Under the pieces are notes generated by a model. The model was not told the origin of the DNA and ran no database searches. It saw only the letters and a program-made list of their open reading frames with translations. Below are positions 20,991-30,200 of a DNA stretch of 64,000 nt, piece after piece. The stretch lies in contig NC_091968.1 of NCBI RefSeq assembly GCF_036711975.1, positions 16,058,001-16,122,000 of the forward strand, in the 5' to 3' direction. The position numbers were made by a program, and so were the translations under genes. Source of the stretch: Onthophagus taurus. Taxonomy: Eukaryota; Arthropoda; Insecta; Coleoptera; Scarabaeidae. Positions within the stretch are counted from its first letter, which is position 1, and every line of letters begins with the position of its first letter.

Positions 20991-21103
20991 AAAAAAGTAG
21001 GCTTTGAAAAGATTTTTATAGCAATACGAAGTGTCAAACAATTAAGTTTTGATTTCTCTTTGTTTGTTCATAACGTGTTTCCAAAATCTGTTGTTTGATT
21101 AAA

Positions 21104-22165
21104 ATGAATTTTAGTCAAGAAGAACTTATTGATATGGTATATTTCTTGGGTGCGGGAGAGCGAAATCCATTTCTTGCCTCTAGACTTTACGCTCAACAAT
21201 TTCCAGAGCGTAGGCATCCTAGGGTTGAAGCATTTGAAAACCTTCAAGAAAGGTTTGAAAGAACAGGACACGTCAAATACGAAAAAAAAGATCGCGAGAA
21301 ACGAACCACTCGGGAAGAGAACGAACTTTCTGTATTATTAAAGGTAGTTGAAAACCCGCACACTAGTACACGCAAAATAAGCAATGAGCTTAACGTCAGC
21401 CAAACGTCTGTTTCAAGAATCTTACGAAAATATAAATTTCATCCATACCATATTCAATTAGTACAAGAACTTGATGCAACTGATTTCCAGAAAAGGCTAG
21501 AATTTTCGGAATGGGCATTAGAAAAAGTTCAACAAGAGTATAATTTTTTTGATTATCTATTATTCAGCGATGAGGCAACGTTTCACAAAAATGGCTACGT
21601 TAACCGCCATAACTTTCATTATTATGATACTATCAATCCTCATTTTATACGACCAGTAAACCACCAACATCGATGGTCTGTAAATGTCTGGGCAGGGATA
21701 GTAGGATCTTGTTTGATCGGGCCGTATTTTTTCGAGGGAAACGTTAACGGAGAATCTTATTGGAATTTTTTGGAAAATCACCTGCCAGCACTTTTAGGAG
21801 ATGTTCCACTAAACGTTCGGCAAAGAATGTGGTTTCAGCACGACGGTGCGCCACCTCACTATAGTAGGATAGTTAGAAGACATTTAGACAGAATTTTTGT
21901 TGATCGGTGGGTAGGCAGAGGAGGTCCTGTTAGATGGCCACCACGTTCTCCGGATTTGACAAAATTAGATTTTTTTTTGTGGGGATATGTAAAAAGCTTG
22001 GTATATGAAGAACCACCAACGACGAAAGCAAATATGATGAATCGTATTCGCGATGCGTTTGAAACAATAAACGTAAACATGTTGCAGAACGTTAATGTTT
22101 CATTTCTTAGACGAATTGAAACTTGTGTTCAACAACAAGGAGGCTATATTGAACATTTACTTTAA
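21104..22165 (+). CDS. mariner-family transposase (DD41D), intact
   Basis: 353 residues from ATG 21104 (MNFSQEELIDMVYFLG) with no stops. N-terminal HTH region resembling DUF4817 (NPFLASRLYAQQFPERRHPR), a second HTH (TSTRKISNELNVSQTSVSRILRKYKFHPYHIQL), then the catalytic core: YLLFSDEATFH, NVWAGIVGSCLIGPYFFEG, WFQHDGAPPHYS, RSPDLTKLDFFLWGYVKSLVY. From the Asp of HDGA to the Asp of KLDFF there are 41 residues, giving the DD41D signature. It would cut and paste the surrounding long-TIR element. The last codons end before the right TIR. One of the few apparently functional transposase ORFs here. Confidence 0.92.
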   Translation: MNFSQEELIDMVYFLGAGERNPFLASRLYAQQFPERRHPRVEAFENLQERFERTGHVKYEKKDREKRTTREENELSVLLKVVENPHTSTRKISNELNVSQTSVSRILRKYKFHPYHIQLVQELDATDFQKRLEFSEWALEKVQQEYNFFDYLLFSDEATFHKNGYVNRHNFHYYDTINPHFIRPVNHQHRWSVNVWAGIVGSCLIGPYFFEGNVNGESYWNFLENHLPALLGDVPLNVRQRMWFQHDGAPPHYSRIVRRHLDRIFVDRWVGRGGPVRWPPRSPDLTKLDFFLWGYVKSLVYEEPPTTKANMMNRIRDAFETINVNMLQNVNVSFLRRIETCVQQQGGYIEHLL

Positions 22166-22296
22166 TTTTGTTTTGTTAATGGTTGTTGCTTAATTCTTCA
22201 TTGTATTTTTTTTAATATTGTGTATTGCACCTATATCTTTTTCGACATAAACTTACTTATATGTTCAAAAATGTTGTTCCATAGCCTACATTTTGT

Positions 22297-22929
22297 AAAT
22301 AAATCACGTTTATACTGACATTTTTAAAACAGTCTAATTTTCTCAAAAAGTACACGTATTAGATATATCATATGCTTAACAAAAATAAAAGAGAATTAAT
22401 AAGGCTATCCGAAACCTTAGAAAAATACGGGGTGTTCCATTTAAAATAACAAAGTTATGGTTCTCCAAACATTGCATAAATTAATCGCTTTTGCTAAACA
22501 CCCTGTACAATGATATCCAATAGTATGAACAGTGTTCGAAAGACCCAAGCTTTGTTTATCGACACCCCAAATTGCAATCTTCAATATTCAATATTAATGC
22601 AGATAACGAATTTTAAGTGACCACCTGAATTTTCAAACTTTTTCACAAAAAAAATAATAACTTGGCAACCTTGCATTCAAAATTTAAAAACAAGATATGC
22701 AGTCGTAGCATTTAAGACAGCAAATCAGAATATGTAAAAAAATACATAGCGTTCCATTTAAAAAAATGAAGTTGAGTATGGTCCTGGAATAGTGAAACAC
22801 CCTGTATAGCTGAAAATAATTTTAATCGATACAGCTTTGATGGTAATATATGATGGCATAAAAACATTTCTTTTATTTTCAATAGTATAGCCACTATCTT
22901 CCGTCCCCGCACTATTGACTCACCCTGTA
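22297..22929 (-). repeat. right long TIR of the DD41D mariner
   Basis: Reverse complement of 20357-20990, including the nested CACCCTGTA ends. It ends with CACCCTGTA next to TA. Confidence 0.85.
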
Positions 22930-23040
22930 TAAGTCATATGGAACGTTACCGCCTATGATCAAAAAACTAAATATCAATAATTTCAAAAAAATACTATATA
23001 AAGATAAATTTTTGGAGCAATGTGTAGCCTTGCTATAGTT

Positions 23041-23267
23041 ATTCATTTGAATGCATTTTTTTTAACATTCAGAGCAGGAGAGGGAGGAATATTCAAGAAA
23101 TTGTATTATCGTTGTCGTGGGACGCGTGTAGTATAATTAATATTAAGTTTCTGTATGTGGTAAGGTTGGTTGAACAGATTTTATCTGGAGCCCGCCTATT
23201 GCACAATGCCATTCTTTTTTCTTTTCTTTTTTTTGTAGTGTTAGGTACTAAGTTTTTTGATTTCTTG
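23041..23267. other. no gene seen
   Basis: Short stretch after LINE B without recognisable coding sequence. The expected remainder of the pogo-like transposon is not here. Confidence 0.4.
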
Positions 23268-24714
23268 TTGTTTAAACCAAAGAAATTGTATATATAGAAG
23301 CAGTTGTAAACACTAAAACTTGAAGCCAACGCAACACGCGGTTTGTTTACTAACAACCTTTGTCGAAACCGGTTGAAACAATGAACGTGCACAGATCGGA
23401 CCAGCGGCCGATTATCGCCGAACATTCCCGAATATTATTGCCCGTAGAATAAGGCATACACTAAAATAAATAAACCTATTTGCGAATCAATAAATGTTTC
23501 GTTTTTCTTCATTTTTATTTATTTATATTTTCTTTGTAAATATTGTATGTAGAGTATACTAGTACTTTTAGTTAAATATAAAACTTATCAATCGTAATAC
23601 TACATATATACATTCTTGTATCATTTACCAAGTATATTGTTTCTACGTCCTCTGATTAATTTAAAAAATTACATTATATTTATTGTATTTAATACTTTCA
23701 AGTCTTATTAAAACTTGACAAAGATATAGAAAAAAATGTATTCTACAATTTATAAAAGTGTTACGACAATAATTTTTCAATTAGTAGCTAGTTTAATAAT
23801 TAATTTTTAATTGTAATTTTATATAAGAAATTAGGATGCTCTTTGGATACGCCGCTGGATAAAGTCTGACCAATTTCATCTATGTAAATCATATATATAC
23901 TATCTCCTATATCGCTGACTAAGGCAGCAAAAGAGTGTAAACACTAGAGTGCAGATATATATATATCTGTCTCTGTCGTGCCCCCGTCTACACAAGAGAC
24001 ATGCGTGAACACGTGGTGAGTACGCTTTTATCTTATTGGACGGTGAATTAAAAATTAATAGCAGCTGATGACCTTGATGTTTATAAAATTATGAAACACC
24101 AAATAAATGTTTGACATAGACATAACCTAAAATCTAATACAATAATGGCTTCTTGTTTTATTTATAACATTTGAAATCGACAAAATTGTCATGATTACAT
24201 AAAATTTGGTTTGTTATTTGGGTTGCCTAAACAAAAGTAAAGAATATAATGTTTAATGAACAACCTACATAAAGTTGATATTTAAAGCAATATTCAACGT
24301 CAATTTCACACAAAAGTACATATATTCTAATTTATTTGATGCATCTACGATAATTTATAATTAAAGTCAACTATCTACAATAATTGCATTTCAAAGCTGC
24401 ATAAAATACGCGCGAAACACTTCACTCTTAAAAATTTACGATTCGCGCAAGCGCCTTCGCGATATGGGGGCACGACAAAGACAAAACATTTATCATTCCG
24501 TCTGCTTTTGATGGAAACGCTCGCCACTCATTGCTTAGATAGGGAGTCAGCGATATAGAAGATAGTATATATATGATGTAAATCGTACAGGCCACTGTCG
24601 CTAGGACCAAGGTCAATTTTGTTTCCAAACAAATGCTCTTGCGTTGGCTTCAAACCGGTATACGGGCGAACATAGGCGATGCGGCTTCTATATATACAAT
24701 TTCTTTGGTTTAAA
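23268..24714. repeat. large imperfect inverted repeat with TATA-like arm
   Basis: Outer arms: a 33-bp block with AAACCAAAGAAATTG then TATATATAGAAGC at about 23269-23301, inverted at about 24682-24714; next to it TTGAAGCCAACGCAA (23319-23333) pairs with 24649-24663. Inner arms: TATATCGCTGACT-type blocks at 23880-23925 and 24535-24585. The arrangement is a symmetric element of about 1.45 kb or two inverted copies of one repeat. No coding sequence with a recognised domain. Confidence 0.5.
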
Positions 24715-25529
24715 CATTCTAGTTTAGAATATATCTACACTATAGATACAATTTTTGTTATTATTATACTTATATATATATATATTTTTTCTTTTGTTGT
24801 ATTGAATGGTATGTGCAATAAAGACATTTAGTATTATTATTATGGGATCCTACACGATTTTTTTTTTATTATATTTTCTGAAAGTTTATATAAAAATATA
24901 GTTACCGTTATTTTTTTTTTTAATATTTTCGAACAAAGTCATTGTTAAAAAAATTATTGAAAATTTATATACCCATTTGCGTTTTTAAAATTCCCGCGTT
25001 GATGACGTACGATTCTCACTTTTGCGTCCCCTGCTCCCCGCTCAAATGCGAGAAAGAGATGAACGTCATTTAGGTTGTATTGAAAAGAGATAGAGTGTTT
25101 GTTGGTTATGTTTATTATGTTTTGTTCATGGATGTAATAGAGACACTGTATTACATCCATGGTTTTATTTTGACACTGTCACACCGCAAGCGCTATCTAA
25201 CGGACAATTTAACTTGTTTTAGGCAGTGCGGTTCCTACGTCACAGAAAAGCCGCGAAATTATTTCGTTTGAATATTTGCTATTTTTCACTTCAAATTACG
25301 CAAAATATAAAATTGATCAAAATATTTCTTTTACTTTGTGTTCATGCTTATACTTGCATATATCGTTTGACATAAAAATTTTCTCTAAATTTAATAAGTG
25401 TGTATGACCCCATTATATAAACCTTGGGCTGTAACTTGGAGGAGAAGTGGTTTTGAATAAAAAGTTATATGAAAGACACTCCTTAATTTTTACTGAAAAA
25501 TCATCTCTTGAAATCTTTCGCATCAATTT
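24715..25529. other. AT-rich, TA microsatellite; no gene seen
   Basis: Contains a TATATATATATA run at about 24769-24785 and a 34-bp palindrome around 25127-25160 (CATGGATGTAATAGAGACAC and inverse). No TopBP1 C-terminal exon could be recognised on the minus strand. Confidence 0.4.
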
Positions 25530-25820
25530 AGAAACACCTGCATAGTTGATTTAGTCGCACATTAGCTTTATTAAGTTTTTGGTTGATATTTTTTGATTGG
25601 TAAAAGTCCCAGTGAAGTCAGGTATACTCCAGATATTTAACAGCGTCGCTTGACCATTCTACAACTTCGTTATTAGCTAATACCACTGGTAGCTCTCGGA
25701 ATCTTCCTAGTTAATTGTGTTTTGTAATGACTCAGTTATAACAGTAATATTATTGTTCTATTGCGCTAATTGGTGTCATCTGCAAACATTGATAGCATTC
25801 CTAAGACAGTCGTGAACATA
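25530..25820 (-). pseudogene. Jockey-type LINE RT fragment
   Basis: The minus-strand reading gives LSMFADDTN (the F/YxDD box) at about 25780-25800, then VKYLEY and, further on, NINQKLNKANVRLNQL, the LINE block 'IKYLGxxLD....NKAxxRLNQLYPL'. Frameshifts and stops separate these. Only the palm and thumb survive. Confidence 0.6.
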
Positions 25821-26774
25821 TTCACACGTAATTGTGGCTTTTTCGAAAAATAAAGTGTTTACTTTAAAAAATTTTGAAATGGAAGAGGAAAAATAAGATA
25901 TTAATGGAAATTATGGTTTAAATTGAAATGAAATTAGGTTGTTTATAAAAAATGTATTTTGATTAATTTCGAAACAATTAACATCGTTTTAAAACCTTGA
26001 ATTAAAGTAATTTTTTGTGTAATACTAACAATACGAACATCATTGAAAGGTTTATAATAAAAGCAAAAACTGAGATCAAGGATTAACTCCTTTCATTCAA
26101 CTTTATGATATTAAAATTTTAATAAAACCAGTTTTAAAATTTTAAATCTTATAATCGTATCGAACACGCCGAAAACGAAATCGTCTCGTTCACACTTAAA
26201 TAATTACTGATAACGAAACGGCGGAAACAATCTTGTTTATATACGATTAGAGAAATGTTTTTTTTCCCCAAAGTTTTAGGAATTGAAGATAAATAATCAC
26301 GCTATATGGACTTTATCGCCACAATTGTTCTGTATGAAAGTCATCTTACAATACCCAATAGATTTGATGTAACTGTTGTTGGTAATCGGTTCAATATTAC
26401 TTTCTGAGTAACACAATTTTGCAATTCCAGTCGTATTTTCCATTTAATTTTAAAATACAAATTTTAAATCAAACACTTTAATAGATATTTGTATAAACCT
26501 GAATTAAATAAAACTAATTTTAATCTTGATAATATTTAGCTAACTCTGGTAAACACGCATCCCGATCATCTCTTACGTTCCGATAAAGAAAATCGGAAAT
26601 AAAGGTAATATTTACACAAAATATCCCTTGTTTTGCAAGGGGGATAAAAGAAGAAAAATCGGTTACTATTTTCGGATCAATTAAACAATGAGTTGCGTAG
26701 ATATTATCTTCAAAAGGTGCGCTAAAATAAAAAGATTTAATTTCAAATCTAATAATGAAATAAAAAATAATTAC
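25821..26774. other. TopBP1 downstream intron or flank, no gene seen
   Basis: AT-rich DNA on the 3' side of TopBP1 exon 10. No splice-acceptor-plus-BRCT reading frame recognised. Confidence 0.4.
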
Positions 26775-27238
26775 GTAGCATTTACAACCATCCCACCACC
26801 AGCCTCGATTATCCTCACCATAGCATCTCGCTTAGCAGCAAAAATTATTGCTCTCATGTCGTGGAAAGCTCCATATCCTCTTTTAGCTACTTCAACTCTC
26901 CAATAATGTAAAGGTTCCATCCAAAGCTTTTTATCTTTATCAAATTGTACCGTTATATCCTTATTCGCTGATGGATTTCCATATTCGAATGGTTCACAAT
27001 TTAAAAATCGATTTTCTTTCGTGCACGCTTCAATATACGATGGATGAAGAATCCATTTCCCAGCTGCTATACAGGATAACATTTTTTCTGTACGCTGTGG
27101 TTTCGGTGCTAAAAGATGCGTTCCGTCGGGATCGTAAAATGGTAAAGTTGACACTTTTCCTCCTAATTCTCCGATTTGTTTTATTAGGTTTTTTCTTAAT
27201 TCATTTTCGATTGTTGATAGCATAAATACTGGCGTAGG
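26775..27238 (-). CDS. TopBP1: TopBP1 exon 10 (C-terminal BRCT pair, first part)
   Basis: Acceptor TTTTAG at 27239-27240 then PTPVFMLSTIENELRKNL, IGELGGKV, DGTHLLAPKPQRTEK, IAAGKWILHPSYIEAC: a complete BRCT with GG and W..P. Then RAIIFAAKRDAMVRIIEAGG begins the next BRCT. The frame ends VVNAT then stop; the likely donor is GCTAC|GTAATT (26775/26774), with GGTT|GTAAAT as an alternative. The rest of this BRCT must be in a further exon. Confidence 0.88.
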
Positions 27239-30200
27239 CTAAAATTATTAAAAAATAATTAATTTTTATAAAAAATGTTTTTAAATTAAATTTTGTAACG
27301 TTGGTAGCTTAGTTGATAATTTCAAAACATTTTTTTTAATTAACTTGTTAAGGACCGGTTGTACAATATACCGATAAATCTACCTGATAACTATCCGGCC
27401 AATAAACTTATCGGGAGGATGAAGATATTCGCTGTTTTTGTCGGTAGGATTGCTATCGGTGAAATAAGAGTCGATTGGTAGCACTTTTTCCCAAATATCT
27501 AGTAATTTGTGCCGTAGGTTGGTAACGCTAAAGTCTTTCTTTGAAATTTGAATCGTTTTGACAATATAATTGTTTAAAAAAAATTTTCATGACACACAAC
27601 TGACACAACGTACGTATAGGGTTAACGGTTAATCTATGAAGTAAACCTATGTACATAAAATGCAACATGTCAATATAATTTGACGGTACAATAAAATCTC
27701 GATATATTATAGCTTAATGAAAATATACAACAATCTAGCGCTGAATACCAACTAAAACTAGAACTAACACTAGCACTAGACCTAGAAACAATCCACTTAG
27801 CCGTGCGCCTCTTAAGACGACCTGAAAAGAAACCTGAATGTTTCTAGCTCTAGGTCTAATGTTAATTCTAGTCACAGTTCTAGTGACAGTGCTAGGTAGC
27901 GCTAGATATCATTGTGTTGCAAATTTTTATTGAACTTTCTAGTTGCAGGTCTAGTGTTAGTTCTAGTTTTACACTAGCACTATCACTAGAACCAGCACAA
28001 GATCTAGAACTAGAATCATTCGGGTTTAGCCGTCTTGAGAGACGTGCGGCTAAATCCGAATGATTCTAGTTCTAGGCCTTATGTCAGTTGTAGTGATAGT
28101 GGTAATACAAAACTAGAACTAATACTAGACCCAGATCTAGAAACTTTCGCATTTAGCCGTACGTTTCTCAAGACGGCTAAACCCAAATTATTTGAGGTCT
28201 AGGTCTTGTGTTAGTTCTAGTGTTTAAGCATGTAATTCTAGTTTTAATTGTTATTCAGCGTTATTAACTATCGGCGAAATAAGAATTAGTTGGTAGTAGT
28301 TTTTCCCCATGAGGGAGGGTTTCGTCCAATCGGAAAAAATGGTCCTGGTGTGTGTTCCACAGACACACCAGGATAAACTAGGTAAGATAAACGCGTACTG
28401 CAGTACTAAAAACGTACTGTCTGGAACGCACCATCTTTTACGATTGGACGGAACTCCCCCTTACCACGCAGAGTTTATTTCTGTTTCTGTTTAATTTATA
28501 ATTAGCTTAAATCGCTCTAAAAAAAATAGAGACAAAACTTTGAAAAACCGATAAACGCAATTATTTGACATATTTTGGTCAAATCCGAGAGGAAATCCAC
28601 TCAGCCGTTTTCGACTAGTGATGTAACGGATATTCGCATCCGCATCCGCAACTGCGGATTATCCGTATTGTTTTGAGGATCCGCATCCGCATATATTTTA
28701 ACGGAGCTATAATAAATAATTACTAAATACAAATTAATAATTACAGATTACTATTAATTACAATAGAAATATTATTTTCATTAAAATTTTAGTACGTAAC
28801 TTTTTTTCAATAACTCCGCATCCGTTAAATCCGCATCCGCAAAATTAGAATTAAAAAATCCGGTTCCGCATACGCTAAACTCATATCCGTAACATCACTA
28901 TTTTCGACATAACGGCGTCTTACTAAACCATGATTTTCCGCGAAACTGTATGGAATATCGAAAAAAATAAATATGCCACTCATTAAGAATACATCAGGCT
29001 ACCACTTGTTCAAAATTTAAATTTTTTAGTACTGTAGTTTTCGAGAAAAAAATCGCAAAGTTAACAAAGTTGCCGGTACCGTAAAAAAACCGGGGACTTT
29101 TTTCATATAACTCGCGATAAAAAGAAAACCGCGGGTCCGAAAATGTTTAAATTAACATATACAGGGTGCCCATTGTGTATGGAATATAGTATACAGCCTG
29201 ATTCAGAGTAAGCGCCTTATTTTTTTTTAGCCACACTATGAGTACCACTTTCAAAATATTTGGCAGTAATATGTTTTAGGTCTTTTAGGACATTCTCTCC
29301 ATGATGGTGATACCACATTTTCAATTGGACGAATTATTACAAAATGGCGACTGTCAACTTTTTTTTTAAATGGAATGCCAAATTTTTTTTATTATTGATA
29401 TCCTAAAAACATTCTTTATAGTATCTTGTTTTTCTTAAAAATTCATTTCATTCCCCATCAAAAAGCACAGTTTTTAATCTAGTAGCACATTTTTTACACT
29501 CGATGTTATTTTTGTCCAAATATCAAGTAGCGCTAGACACAAAAGAATCAATTAAGCTTTATTTTGTAATAAACATCTACTTATTTATTTATTTGGAGAG
29601 AAGAATCACCTCTTGAAGTTTGTTGCAGTCATTCAGATACACCCTGTATATAGTTTTTTGAAATTGTTATCATAGTTTTATATGCAGGTGTTTATATTGG
29701 AACAAGAACTGCAATAAACGATAAGAGCAGCAATGAGAGCAGCGATAAGAGCTGCGCAAAATTCGTTTCTATGATATGCTGTTTATAGTGGAACGTTGAT
29801 TTGTTGTGGTGATTTTTATCTTTTTGGTCCCACAAGGGGGATCTAACAAAAATTTCACTAATTAAACAGTCGATATCCATGCCGACCACACCTGATAATA
29901 GCAAAGAAAATAGGGAATACAATTAGTATCGCTCTTATCGTTAGTCGGCTGTCAAGCGTGTGACAACGCGTTGCTCCAATATAAACACCTGCATATAAAA
30001 CTGTGACAACAATATCGTTATTTTGCTAGTATCGTTTATCGCAGCTCCAACGTAAACGCACCCTAAGGCTCCATTCACATGACAATAATCTGACTTGCGA
30101 TTTGTAACCGCGCGCTTTGATATCCAATGTATTCAAATACAACCGTTCATATGAACGCAAGAACTGACGCGCGTTCATATGAACGGTTGCATTACGGGGT

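Larger units (their letters stand above)
20357..22929 (+). mobile_element. DD41D mariner-family transposon with very long TIRs
   Basis: The ends are TACAGGGTGAGTC and its inverse, with further TA on both sides (20355-20356, 22930-22931). Inverted repeats of about 633 bp (20357-20990 and 22297-22929) flank a single transposase gene. They are nearly identical in the outer part: the mirrored 66-codon frames at 20374-20574 and 22712-22912 translate identically. About 8 differences fall in the inner ~108 bp. Removing the element rejoins the LINE B reading frame. An intact ORF plus well-matched TIRs suggest a young insertion. Confidence 0.92.
18737..23040 (+). mobile_element. Jockey/CR1-like LINE copy B, 5'-truncated
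   Basis: Starts abruptly inside the pogo-like ORF, as a 5'-truncated insertion would. It holds RT and C-terminal ORF2 sequence, and its last codons resume after the mariner: the frame before 20357 (RLNMVYIHQNTEPLC) continues after 22930 as YGTLPPMIKKLNINNF..ILYKDKFLEQC with a stop at 23036-23038. The resumed end has the usual 'LP..IK.L..NNFK..L' C-terminus of these LINEs. Confidence 0.82.

Noticed and set aside
22999..23030. THC-like reading on the minus strand as the missing TopBP1 C-terminal exon
   Set aside because: The bases are the plus-strand C-terminus of LINE B, and no acceptor or extended BRCT frame accompanies the match.
24769..24785. TATATA run as a promoter
   Set aside because: Simple microsatellite with no gene start nearby.
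25127..25160. 34-bp palindrome CATGGATGTAATA..
   Set aside because: Isolated, not tied to any element border or gene; likely chance or a tiny relic.
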